DNA of 64,000 nt from positions 1 through 64,000 of the forward strand of contig NZ_BOQE01000001.1 of assembly GCF_023705585.1 (NCBI RefSeq), written 5' to 3'. The DNA comes from Collibacillus ludicampi. Lineage in GTDB: Bacteria; Bacillota; Bacilli; Tumebacillales; BOQE01. The number at the start of each line of letters is the position of its first letter. The stretch's first letter is position 1. A program made the translations under genes and the position numbers. Of the stretch, positions 36,582 to 44,379 are shown piece by piece. The notes beneath the pieces were generated by a model. It made no database searches, had not been told where the DNA came from, and saw nothing but the letters and a program-made list of their open reading frames with translations.

Positions 36582-36635
36582 TTCATTGAAAGACTGATCG
36601 AATCGTTTCTTGCGTATGCGCTCGCCAATATATAA

Positions 36636-36726
36636 CCTAAAAAATTAACCGCTCGTGATGAGCGGTTGTTAAGGGTGTGGGCTGTGTTGTGCTTACCCGC
36701 ACTACCGGCATGCGATTTAATTGTAT
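36636..36726 (-). ncRNA. Candidate convergent antisense RNA (antitoxin-like)
   Basis: On the minus strand TTTACA (36757-36762) and TATTTT (36733-36738) with an 18-base spacer could start an RNA of about 90 nt. It ends at the hairpin AACCGCTC-ATCAC-GAGCGGTT (36647-36667) followed by TTAATTTTTT. It would share the hairpin with the toxin-like mRNA in reverse complement, as in the Fst par locus. Confidence 0.35.
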
Positions 36727-36920
36727 CAACTAAAAATAGAATTTACGTTAACGTCATGTAAAGAAATGGACTCATTTACTTGGCACCATGGGTCGCAATC
36801 GGTAATAGTTTGTGCACAAAAGCCTCGTCTTTTCCATCACAGTCTCATGTGTGCGAAACAGATTTTTCCAACACACATTGACCACACGCTTGAGTGTTTT
36901 GTATATTTTGGTAAATCGAA

Positions 36921-37050
36921 TTACACATTTATTCCGTATTTGTTTTGTACAATGTATCTACACATATCACCCTTACCCCATTGCATTCAGAGCAACGTGT
37001 TTCATTAAACCCCCTGCCGCGCGGTCATCACGACTGCGCTTTTTTTATTG
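36921..37050 (+). ncRNA. Small-RNA-like unit C
   Basis: AATTACACATTTATTCC and TACAAT (36948-36953) match unit A, and the terminator GCGCGGTC-ATCAC-GACTGCGC followed by TTTTTTT has the same loop as unit A. The implied RNA is about 90 nt. The stretch 36670-36900 between units B and C shows no other gene. Confidence 0.45.
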
Positions 37051-37059
37051 TACATAGGT

Positions 37060-37112
37060 GTGAAATAATAACAAACTCCCTCGTTGCTACAGCAGCAAAG
37101 GGAGTTTGTCTG
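37060..37112 (-). terminator. Terminator downstream of the spo0A 3' end
   Basis: A stem ACAAACTCCC/GGGAGTTTGT is followed on the minus strand by TATTATTT. A second hairpin AGAGACACGC/GCGTGTCTCT (about 37119-37146) lies just before it. Confidence 0.6.
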
Positions 37113-37253
37113 CAGTCTGAGAGACACGCATGTAAAGCGTGTCTCTGATGTGATATGAAGAGGATGGAAGGTTGAGGTCTAACATATCATCGCCAAATCC
37201 ATCCGCCAGATCCTGTGCTGTATTCCGCTCTGAAAGCCTTGCACTGGCGTGCC

Positions 37254-37364
37254 TCACGAAATCTTCGCCTCGATCCTCAACTTATCCGCCACCATGGCAA
37301 TAAATTCCGAATTAGTAGGTTTGCTCTTGCCGATGTTTACCGTGTAACCAAATACGGAATCCAA
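37254..37364 (-). pseudogene. spo0A: 3' end of spo0A, separated from the rest of the gene by an element
   Basis: On the minus strand the frame reads [20 protein letters not shown] then [14 protein letters not shown] and stop (37254-37256). This is the highly conserved C-terminal end of Spo0A (B. subtilis [20 protein letters not shown]...). Identity begins at about 37358-37364; upstream (higher coordinates) the frame continues for 18 unrelated residues to a TAA at 37419-37421. The remaining ~230 codons with receiver and DNA-recognition helices are not next to it. A serine recombinase gene lies 0.6 kb away, so the gene is split by integration. The missing part includes everything before the last loop and helix of the effector domain. 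Confidence 0.9.
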
Positions 37365-37734
37365 GCGTAACAAGGGATTTCGGGTTTTACCAATTTCTGA
37401 TATATCCCTAATTCTTCCTTATTTCATTGGGTTCAAATTAAAGAATTGGTTGGTATACTTGTCTTTGAGTAAAATATAACCAACTGGACAAGGGATGTCA
37501 ATATTTTAAATCTTTATCACTCCAATATCGATGCGTCGTGTATCAATCGAAACAATATTAGAGGCTCTCGTTATGAACGCCTTTTAATAATGGAAACTTA
37601 AGCCAACGCCAAATTATAATCAACACATCGCAATAGGCACTTTACGTAAGCGGGGGTAAAAGTTAGAATATTATTAAAACTAAATTCATTATGATAAATT
37701 CAAGCTTGCACAATTCGCATAGGAAGGTTGAAGG
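37365..37734. other. Element end and recombinase promoter region
   Basis: These 370 bases contain the att junction and no gene. ATACTTG/ATAACCAAC strings form imperfect inverted repeats (AATTGGTTGGTATAC ... ATATAACCAACT, 37443-37488) as expected near a recombination site. A GAATATT (37666-37672) 14 bases before a CAT (37687) recalls a sigma-E promoter, but the -10 fits poorly. Confidence 0.35.
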
Positions 37735-37932
37735 ATGGTGCGTAAACGGAAGAATCCGGTGTATAAAATCATTGAAATACCCGATACAGGTTGCGGAAGA
37801 ACGCTTGACGATCTCCTTAACTCAAAAGAAGTACACGATTGGTTCAGACGAGTGATTGCGTACGGAAAGATGTTGAAAAGTCGTAGCAAGGATGGAAAAA
37901 TCAACACAGAAACTTATCAATCGTCGGAGTGA
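37735..37932 (+). CDS. Small protein coupled to the recombinase, 65 aa
   Basis: The basic 65-residue protein (MVRKRKNPVYKIIEIPDTGC ...) overlaps the recombinase start by four bases (GTGA), so translation is coupled. Such small partners can be directionality factors (RDF, like SprB or SpoIVCA accessory proteins), but I see no domain to prove it. AAGGTTGAAGG precedes the ATG. Confidence 0.6.
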   Translation: MVRKRKNPVYKIIEIPDTGCGRTLDDLLNSKEVHDWFRRVIAYGKMLKSRSKDGKINTETYQSSE

Positions 37933-39605
37933 ATGAATATATGTTGAGTACGCCTATTAGCAACAAAATAAGAATTTTCGTGATAAAAGACAAAGAACCT
38001 CCGGTATTAACAAACAATGAAATTGAACATCTTACGGAATCTATAAGAGTTGTTATTTATGCTCGTGTATCAACAACAGATCAAGCGGAACGTGGGTATT
38101 CTTTGGAGTCGCAAGTTGAGAAATGTTACGAACTGGCTAAAAAGAACGGATATAAAGATGATGAAATATTGGCGATTGTTGAAGCAGGCAAATCGGGCGA
38201 TGACCCGAATCGACCTGCTTTGAATTTTGCTTTGCAGTTACTTGAATATGGTGTTGCCAATGGCGGCAAGTTTATTTGCTTACACCCTGATCGTTTCAGT
38301 CGTTCGTCTTATCAAGGTACAAGTGTGATGTACAAGATTTGGTCATATGGAACGGACATTGAATATGTCGAAATGAACTTTGATCCCGACAATCCAGAAT
38401 CCATGTTGATGTATAACATCCAATTGGCTATAGCTCAGTACAATAAATCCAAAATACTTGCCAACTCCAGGAGAGGTCGCAGACAAAAAGTTAAACGAGG
38501 AGAGATCCCTGGATTAGCTTATATTTTCGGGTATGACTTCGATAAAGAAAATGATACGTTGATCGAAAACGTCGATGAAAAAGAATGTTATTTGACCATA
38601 GTGGATTGGTTCTTAAACGGGAAAGATAGAACGCCGATGACTTTATCCGGTATCGCACGTGAGCTAGCCAAAGAAGGATACAAACCGCCAAAAGGGAAGG
38701 CATGGTATGCTACCACGATTTATCGAATACTTAGAAATCCCGTGTATATGGGCAAGTTCTATTATGGAAAAACCGAGGTGCAACAAAAAAACGGCGAGAG
38801 AAAGCAAGTTAAAAAGGCTGAAGATGAGTGGATGATTGTTCCTGTTCCCAAATATATCGATGAGGTCACATGGATAAAAATACAAGAGAAATTAGACGAA
38901 CACGATGTTATATACGGTAACGGAGGTCGTCCGACACAAAATTACCTACTAAAGGGATTGCTGAAATGCGGTCGATGCGGGGGAAATGTTGCATATGGTG
39001 GCCATTCAAAAACAAAGACACACCATTACAGATATTATGCGTGTACAAACAAAAAGGTTTATGGGTGGGAAGTTTATACGGGATTGCCAGTTAAACAACC
39101 GTGCAGAGGCAGGAATTGGCGGAGCGACATTATTGATCATGTTATATGGTATTGGTTATTGGGAAAATTGCAGAACCCGAATCAATTGATCGAATCGATC
39201 ATGAAACAACAAGATGATCCGGAAGAAATTAAAAAACTTAAAGATAGAATGTACAAACTCGATTCCGTTCTCAGAGAAAAAGAGGACGAAAGGCAACGTA
39301 ACATTTTAGCTTTTCGTAAGGGATGGATTACGGAAGAAGAAATGGATGTCACGATGAAAAAATTAGACGCTGATATAAAATCGCTGAAAGATGAAATGGG
39401 GTTTGTATCCAACATATTGAAAAACATGTCCCTAAAATCGGACGGACTGAATGAATTGAAAGAAAGTATAGAAATTTATAACGAAATTATAAATAAAAAT
39501 GTATTGACAGTCGAACTTAAACAACAAATCGTTCGCACTTTTATTAAGCAGGTAACGCTAAAAGACGATTCCATTGAAATATTTTCAAATTGGGGCGTTA
39601 ATTAA
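37929..39605 (+). CDS. Large serine recombinase
   Basis: The 558-residue protein has a resolvase domain with VVIYARVSTTDQAERGYSLE (catalytic Ser at residue 48) and DRFSRSSYQGTSVMYKIW, a Recombinase domain (about 200-330), a zinc-ribbon (LKCGRCGGNVAYGG ... YYACTNKK) and a coiled coil (about 430-500). These are the parts of phiC31/SpoIVCA/SprA-type integrases, which recombine short attP/attB sites without supercoiling and need an RDF for excision. Location right at the spo0A junction identifies it as the integrase of this element. Start GTG 37929. Confidence 0.95.
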   Translation: MNEYMLSTPISNKIRIFVIKDKEPPVLTNNEIEHLTESIRVVIYARVSTTDQAERGYSLESQVEKCYELAKKNGYKDDEILAIVEAGKSGDDPNRPALNFALQLLEYGVANGGKFICLHPDRFSRSSYQGTSVMYKIWSYGTDIEYVEMNFDPDNPESMLMYNIQLAIAQYNKSKILANSRRGRRQKVKRGEIPGLAYIFGYDFDKENDTLIENVDEKECYLTIVDWFLNGKDRTPMTLSGIARELAKEGYKPPKGKAWYATTIYRILRNPVYMGKFYYGKTEVQQKNGERKQVKKAEDEWMIVPVPKYIDEVTWIKIQEKLDEHDVIYGNGGRPTQNYLLKGLLKCGRCGGNVAYGGHSKTKTHHYRYYACTNKKVYGWEVYTGLPVKQPCRGRNWRSDIIDHVIWYWLLGKLQNPNQLIESIMKQQDDPEEIKKLKDRMYKLDSVLREKEDERQRNILAFRKGWITEEEMDVTMKKLDADIKSLKDEMGFVSNILKNMSLKSDGLNELKESIEIYNEIINKNVLTVELKQQIVRTFIKQVTLKDDSIEIFSNWGVN

Positions 39606-39714
39606 ACAATGAAACAATCAGCACAAAAACTAATTAATCACAGGAGTGGACTTGTGCAGGTTTTATACTCTCGCACGATAACGCGTCAAAAATAGCAGGT
39701 CATTTTACGTCGTG

Positions 39715-39737
39715 TTAATTAAACACCAACCTGTTCG
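39715..39737. repeat. 23-bp direct repeat, copy 1
   Basis: The 23 bases starting TTAATTAAACACCAACCTGT are identical to 49910-49932, where they encode the last codons of the tape-measure gene (RLVFN-stop, minus strand). Here they stand alone with no gene body attached. The flanks differ, so the repeat either bounds an inserted segment of ~10.2 kb or is the scar of a deletion. Confidence 0.7.
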
Positions 39738-39749
39738 TCCCTACGATAA

Positions 39750-39780
39750 GCCTCGATCATCGCGGATCGGGGTTTTATTT
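39750..39780 (+). terminator. Terminator downstream of the recombinase
   Basis: CCTCGATC-ATCGCG-GATCGGGG followed by TTTTATTT. Confidence 0.7.
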
Positions 39781-39857
39781 ATGAAAATCGGAATTATGCG
39801 TTCCACGTCACACATAAGATTAAGTGAAAATTCCCTATAGGAAAGGGTGATATCGAA

Positions 39858-40196
39858 ATGAGTGACATAATCAACGTTATTGGCAAAGATATCGATCCCG
39901 AAAGAGATATTTTCTTGGGTGAAACAAGTGTTCAAATCACTGGTTTCTGGGATTATCCTAGTGTTCATATTGTCCGATCTTATCAAGTCCGTGACACCGA
40001 AGACGCTGGAGAAAGTGCAGGAGGATTTTATCATATTTTTCATCACAAATGCGGCACTACAGTTGTTAATTACAATCGTGCGCAATACGAACAGGTGGCA
40101 AAATTTATAGATGTATCGGATCACTGGCAAATTTTCTATTATAATGAAGAACATGGTTTCTGGCCTGTATCCAAAGATTGGAGATATACAGGATAA
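39858..40196 (+). CDS. Hypothetical protein, 112 aa
   Basis: The ORF MSDIINVIGKDIDPERDIFL ... carries a mostly beta-strand sequence rich in aromatic residues (FWDYPSVHIVRSYQV, GGFYHIFHHKCGTTVVNYNR, HWQIFYYNEEHGFW). AAAGGGTGA precedes the ATG, and a hairpin (40206-40235) with TTTTTT follows, so it is a complete single-gene unit. No family recognised. Confidence 0.6.
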   Translation: MSDIINVIGKDIDPERDIFLGETSVQITGFWDYPSVHIVRSYQVRDTEDAGESAGGFYHIFHHKCGTTVVNYNRAQYEQVAKFIDVSDHWQIFYYNEEHGFWPVSKDWRYTG

Positions 40197-40205
40197 GATA
40201 AACAT

Positions 40206-40235
40206 TCCTCCCTCACTTCTCAGGGAGGTTTTTTA
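40206..40235 (+). terminator. Terminator after the 112-aa gene
   Basis: CCTCCCT/AGGGAGG stem followed by TTTTTT. Confidence 0.8.
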
Positions 40236-40544
40236 ATCCAACATATGTTCCAATCGTCCTAATGCCTCCGCTTCTAACATTGGCAACGTGTACGGCACTT
40301 CAAATACTTTATTGTTCCATTTGAATTGTATAAACACATCCTGCTTCTTCCATTGTTTTTCCATAATAAATGTGCCGCTACGGTGCATTTGCCGTCTCAC
40401 TTGTATCAACTCATCCGATACTCTCTTTTGCAGCGATTCAAATACACCCTTTGTCCATGATTGCGATGATTGTAATTCACGTTCGATGTGTTTGAGCATC
40501 AATTCGCGAATCAACAATTGTCGAATCAAAGACATCGGTCGCAT
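40233..40544 (-). CDS. Hypothetical protein, 103 aa
   Basis: The product MRPMSLIRQLLIRELMLKHI ... is helical and charged in the N-terminal two-thirds (ERELQSSQSWTKGVFESLQK) and ends in a short beta part (QDVFIQFKWNNKVFEVPYTL). AGGTGATGAAGG precedes the start. I recognise no family; it could be a small phage structural or regulatory protein. Confidence 0.5.
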   Translation of the reverse strand: MRPMSLIRQLLIRELMLKHIERELQSSQSWTKGVFESLQKRVSDELIQVRRQMHRSGTFIMEKQWKKQDVFIQFKWNNKVFEVPYTLPMLEAEALGRLEHMLD

Positions 40545-40747
40545 CCTTCATCACCTAATACGAACATTTGTTCTCATTTTATCATAAAAGAAAACCACGC
40601 GCAAATTAGTTCGACTGTACGTGATACTATATCACCTCAATTTTGCTATACAGTTTTCCATATAATTGTTCTTTCGTTGGTTTAGGCACTGTGTTTTCTT
40701 GAGATACTCTGAATACTGCTTCTGAAAACTTCATCAAGAGGGACTCT

Positions 40748-40840
40748 TTGAATACGTTAGAAAAGAGGAAGAAGGAAGAAAGGATTGCTATATTCGGTTG
40801 GCTGAAAAAAGGTAGATCCCTCCTACAACAAATAAACTAA
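40748..40840 (+). CDS. Possible microprotein, 30 aa
   Basis: A TTG-started frame (NTLEKRKKEERIAIFGWLKK ...) follows AGAGGGA and is directly trailed by a strong hairpin (40848-40880). It may instead be the tail of a degraded gene, because the frame is open upstream. The rest of 40545-40903 shows nothing. Confidence 0.3.
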   Translation: MNTLEKRKKEERIAIFGWLKKGRSLLQQIN

Positions 40841-40847
40841 TAGATCC

Positions 40848-40880
40848 AGCCCATATCTTAGAAATAGATATGGGCTTTTA
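40848..40880 (+). terminator. Terminator
   Basis: 11-bp stem AGCCCATATCT/AGATATGGGCT followed by TTTT on the plus strand. Confidence 0.75.
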
Positions 40881-40903
40881 AACATCAAAGGGGGAAATAC
40901 CGT

Positions 40904-41827
40904 TTAAGATACCCATTTACACTCTTCCGGGTTCTTGTGAGGGAGAAACCTTTTAAAAGATGTGATCCGTAAATTGTGTTTCTCTGTTCGATCCAAATAC
41001 TGAATTTCGCAACACAACAGAGGCTCTACCCATTGTACCCCTCTTCTGTCTCGGTACGTGTGTATCTGTTTGGCCACTTCGAGAAACGCTTGTTTCTCTA
41101 CCTGATTGAAGCCCAACTCTACAGTAGCTACGGGTTTATAAGATACAGTTGGAAAATGAAGGCCAACAAGCAGACCAAATCGGGGCTTCAGACGATATCC
41201 TAAAATTACAACGTCTATACTCCGGAAGTTTTTTATTTTGATCCAATCGGAACTTCGTGTATCCAATGCGTACTTGGATCGTTTATGCTTGGCTACAATA
41301 CCCTCCCAGTGATTTTGCTTCGACCATTCCAGGAGCCAATCGCCAAGTTCGTCGACGAATAACGTTGGCGTTATGACATCATTCGGCTCAATGATTTCTT
41401 GAAGGATTTGCTTTCGAGTAACAAGATCCTGATTTATATGTTCCTTTCCATCCGTATAAAGGACATCAAAGGCGATTAATGTTGCCGGCATTCGCCTGCT
41501 TGCTTCAGTGATCTTCGCTGGATCGCTCAAACGGCCACGAGTATTAAAATCATCAAATATCGTTCGTCTGTCCCGGTAACACACGCCTTCACAGTCGATG
41601 ATTGCTTCTGTTACTTGAATGGCATCTGCAGCTGCTTGAAATTCCGGAAATTTTTCTGTAATCCGGTTCCCATGTCGGGTGAAGACTTCGATCTTCCGTC
41701 CTTGTTTATGTAGAAGACATCTCCATCCATCTGCTTTGAGTTCGTAGATATATTCAGGGTTTCTTAGATCAAATGTCTTCTGCATGGAGGCTAACATCGG
41801 TTTTATCGGTTGAAAAAGCACAAGCAC
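40904..41827 (-). CDS. ligD: ATP-dependent DNA ligase (LigD ligase-domain type)
   Basis: The 307-residue protein has the nucleotidyltransferase motif I ELKADGWR (Lys 31 is the adenylated residue), IIDCEGVCY, IAFDVLYTDGK, WEGIVAKHKRSKYAL and the closing SDWIKIKNF, followed by an OB-fold. It matches the stand-alone ligase of bacterial non-homologous end joining; polymerase and phosphoesterase domains are absent. Ku lies divergently, 127 bp away, so the two form an NHEJ pair. It sits inside the mobile element. Confidence 0.92.
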   Translation of the reverse strand: MLVLFQPIKPMLASMQKTFDLRNPEYIYELKADGWRCLLHKQGRKIEVFTRHGNRITEKFPEFQAAADAIQVTEAIIDCEGVCYRDRRTIFDDFNTRGRLSDPAKITEASRRMPATLIAFDVLYTDGKEHINQDLVTRKQILQEIIEPNDVITPTLFVDELGDWLLEWSKQNHWEGIVAKHKRSKYALDTRSSDWIKIKNFRSIDVVILGYRLKPRFGLLVGLHFPTVSYKPVATVELGFNQVEKQAFLEVAKQIHTYRDRRGVQWVEPLLCCEIQYLDRTEKHNLRITSFKRFLPHKNPEECKWVS

Positions 41828-41954
41828 ACACCTCGCTTGTGTATTTTCGCATGTAGAGAATGTGGATTCTATAGGGGATGAATGGAATCAACCATTCCTA
41901 TGATTTTCTACAACGTATTTGGGGAATTTTATGGATAAGAAATGGGGGATGGTT

Positions 41955-42842
41955 ATGAGGTCGATGTGGAAAGGAAGTATCAGCTTTGGTTTAGTCAATA
42001 TTCCGGTTAATTTGTATAAGGCTACAGAAGATCACTCCACCAGTTTCCGTAGCCTTCACGAAGAATGCCGTAGTCCGATCCAGTATAAAAAGTGGTGTCC
42101 AGTGTGTAACCGTGAAATCGCCAACAATGAAATCATACGCGGATATGAATATGCACCAGGGAACTACGTCGTTCTTACGGACGATGATTTAGAAAAATTG
42201 CCTTTACCAACCTTGCGCACGATTGAGATCCTACATTTCACCAATAAAGATGACATTGATCCGATATACTTCGAAAAAGCGTACTATATCGGGCCTGGCG
42301 AGTTTGGAGCCAAACCATACAAGCTACTTCATGATGCGATGGCGGCTACTGGCAAGGTAGCAGTCGCCAAGGTAGCATTCCGTACAAGTGAGCATTTGGC
42401 AGTGGTTCGATTACACAACCGGGGACTTGTGTTGAATATGATTCATTACCCGGATGAGGTTAGGAAAGTAGAAGGAGTACCGGGGATCACGGAGATCGAT
42501 CATATTGCGGTCAATGAAGAGGAACTTGAGATGGCTAAAACATTGATTGAGCAGATCAGCGGAGCCTTTCGAAACGACTATAAGAGTAACTATCAGGAAG
42601 CTTTAAAGGAACTCATTAACGCTAAAATAGAGAATGTCGAAATCGAGTCGCCAGTCTCTCCACGAGCTAACAATGTAATTGATCTCATGGATTCGTTAAA
42701 AAGAAGTATTGAACGAATGAAATCACAAGCAGATACGTCAGAAAAAGCGATTGAAGCAACGGGGACTGATGTAGGAACGGCTGTTGATCCGTCTCATGCT
42801 GCCCTAGAGAAACCTAAGCGGCGTAGACGGAAGAAGGATTGA
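41955..42842 (+). CDS. ku: Ku protein (bacterial NHEJ)
   Basis: The ~295-residue protein matches bacterial Ku: MWKGSISFGLVNIPVNLYKA at the start, a Cys pair in YKKWCPVCNREIANNEIIRG, YVVLTDDDLEKLP, IEILHFTNKDDIDPIYFEKA and a basic tail (KPKRRRRKKD) for DNA. Ku binds DNA ends and recruits LigD. In Bacillus the equivalent pair acts in spores. Start ATG 41955 is preceded by GGGGG; ATG 41964 is also possible. Confidence 0.93.
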   Translation: MRSMWKGSISFGLVNIPVNLYKATEDHSTSFRSLHEECRSPIQYKKWCPVCNREIANNEIIRGYEYAPGNYVVLTDDDLEKLPLPTLRTIEILHFTNKDDIDPIYFEKAYYIGPGEFGAKPYKLLHDAMAATGKVAVAKVAFRTSEHLAVVRLHNRGLVLNMIHYPDEVRKVEGVPGITEIDHIAVNEEELEMAKTLIEQISGAFRNDYKSNYQEALKELINAKIENVEIESPVSPRANNVIDLMDSLKRSIERMKSQADTSEKAIEATGTDVGTAVDPSHAALEKPKRRRRKKD

Positions 42843-43133
42843 TGAGTAATAAGAAGCATTCCAGAGTTTGCGTTCGAAGCATTTTCACGCGCACGCTTCT
42901 CGACAATTGTTTCAGTCGGCAACGATAGTAGCAGCGACGTACGACACGTTTCACATCATCGAGTGATTAGTGATTGCGCATTGTCCAGTTCACGCAGTAA
43001 CTTATCGCGTTCATATTCGGTCATTGGTGGTGGCCTCCAATCATGTGTCCCGTGAAATTGGTCAAATTGTTATTATGCGGCTGATCTTCATTCAACCTCT
43101 CCTGCCCCGACGATTTCGGTTGTTGGGGCACAA
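42843..43133. other. Interval with a possible 22-codon ORF and a hairpin
   Basis: On the minus strand GGAGG precedes an ORF MTEYERDKLLRELDNAQSLI (43024-42956). A hairpin TGCCCC/GGGGCA lies at 43102-43130. No larger gene is visible. Confidence 0.3.
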
Positions 43134-43583
43134 TCATTTATGAGAGTGTTCAATATTCTTCGTAACAATGTCGTAGTACAAATCAAGTTCATACATCGTT
43201 CTAGTATCTTTATATACCTCCCAATATGGTTTTTCGTATCTATAAGTCTCTCTGTCGAACCGATTGTGTGATGACCTATCTTCAGTTACAAAAATTTTCT
43301 CAACACCTCCAAACTGATAATACGTTAAATCAATAATGATACTTTTTTTCCACTCCAACCAAGCATGACTTTGATGTATGAGAGAGCTGCAATCAGTTCC
43401 ACCAACAACCTCCAAATTTTTATACCCCAACTCTATAAGATACCTTTGTAATATCCAAGATGTGTCCTGACAACAACCAAAAGGGAAATCGTTATACGGG
43501 AATCGAAGATCAGGTTTAGCTTTTATAATTGCATCATGAAACGTTTGTACTATTTTCTTCATCACTTCAATATCCGCTGACAT
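43134..43583 (-). CDS. Transglutaminase-like cysteine-peptidase-fold protein
   Basis: The 149-residue protein shows a Cys-His-Asp arrangement: FPFGCCQDTSWILQRYLIE (Cys about residue 41), SHAWLEWKKSIIIDLTYYQF (His, Asp). This is the order and spacing of transglutaminase-like/papain-fold enzymes. The target is unknown. GGAGGTTAGGAA precedes the ATG. It is isolated in the cargo part of the element, so a toxin, effector or protease role is possible but unproven. Confidence 0.5.
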   Translation of the reverse strand: MSADIEVMKKIVQTFHDAIIKAKPDLRFPYNDFPFGCCQDTSWILQRYLIELGYKNLEVVGGTDCSSLIHQSHAWLEWKKSIIIDLTYYQFGGVEKIFVTEDRSSHNRFDRETYRYEKPYWEVYKDTRTMYELDLYYDIVTKNIEHSHK

Positions 43584-43604
43584 TTCCTAACCTCCAACTT
43601 GTAC

Positions 43605-43798
43605 TTACTCCAACCTGAACATTTCGCCCTGCTCCACGATGAGCACATAAATCGAATCCAACGCATACTATTCACCACGTTCGATGATATACGACATGGC
43701 ATATACCCGATCCAAATCTCAGCCAACACGTCAACTTGTTCGACTACATCGATTAATATGTAGTCGTGTGATTCGTCGTAAAATAGCGGCTGAGTCAT
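43605..43798 (-). pseudogene. Frameshifted small phage gene
   Basis: The first frame gives MTQPLFYDESHDYILIDVVE then QVDVLAEIWIG; about 43702 the -1 frame continues YAMSYIIERGE-stop-YALDSIYVLIVEQGEMFRLE and stop at 43605. The plausible continuation lies in another frame with one internal TAG (43668-43670), so the gene is broken twice. Confidence 0.5.
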
Positions 43799-43826
43799 AA
43801 CTCCTCTAGTTGGGTACGATGGTTAA

Positions 43827-44003
43827 TCACCTCCTTTTCTTAGCAGCTAACGCCCATAACACTGCAAAAAATATAATACTCAATATGACACCTGACACGA
43901 AAAGAAACACATTTTTATATCCGAATATTAGTAAAGATACGATTACATGAACTGGGCCTAAAAATATCGACAGTAATAGTTTCACTTCCCAATCCTTCTT
44001 CAA
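43827..44003 (-). CDS. Two-pass membrane small protein, 58 aa
   Basis: A TTG start (44003) behind GGAGGTAC encodes KKDWEVKLLLSIFLGPVHVI ... with two hydrophobic helices and a basic tail (AAKKRR). Possibly holin-like or a small regulator. No family recognised. Confidence 0.5.
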   Translation of the reverse strand: MKKDWEVKLLLSIFLGPVHVIVSLLIFGYKNVFLFVSGVILSIIFFAVLWALAAKKRR

Positions 44004-44044
44004 TTTTGTACCTCCTTTTTATAATTCGTTCGACTTTTCTCCTT

Positions 44045-44350
44045 TCACACGCCGGATTGATCCCCATTCACCACAATTGAAATTAACAACGTTACCACTT
44101 GTAAACGTGATAGTTTGCCTACAGGATCAAGATTGATATGATCTTCATTTAACTTCAACTCATCGACAATATAAAGAGATGCCGCTGTTTTTAAAAATTT
44201 TATGGTTTCTTCTACACTTTCTTCGTCGTCAAGCTTGAAATGTCTGGTAGCTACATGTTGAACCGCTTTGGCAATTACATTTTCACCAATTATGTGTTTC
44301 GCTTTCTCAGTAATGTCACATTCAATACTCACTACCAATGAACGATCCAA
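44045..44350 (-). CDS. Hypothetical protein, 101 aa
   Basis: A TTG start (44350) follows AAAGGAA. The product has an N-terminal beta segment and helical middle (KAKHIIGENVIAKAVQHVAT, ESVEETIKFLKTAASLYIVD). No family recognised. Confidence 0.45.
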   Translation of the reverse strand: MDRSLVVSIECDITEKAKHIIGENVIAKAVQHVATRHFKLDDEESVEETIKFLKTAASLYIVDELKLNEDHINLDPVGKLSRLQVVTLLISIVVNGDQSGV

Positions 44351-44379
44351 CTCAATTTCCTTTGCAAACTAAAAGTTTT

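Noticed and set aside
36368-36628. 86-codon minus-strand ORF through unit B and the 41-aa peptide
   Set aside because: No ribosome site, and it is antisense to a peptide with a strong site and to hairpin RNAs.
37391-37488. Defining the exact attL core
   Set aside because: Only one junction is visible, and serine integrase cores are 2-3 bp, so it cannot be fixed from this side alone.
37666-37692. Sigma-E-like promoter before the recombinase
   Set aside because: The -35 and spacing fit (GAATATT, 14 bases), but the -10 only matches in CAT; too weak to call.
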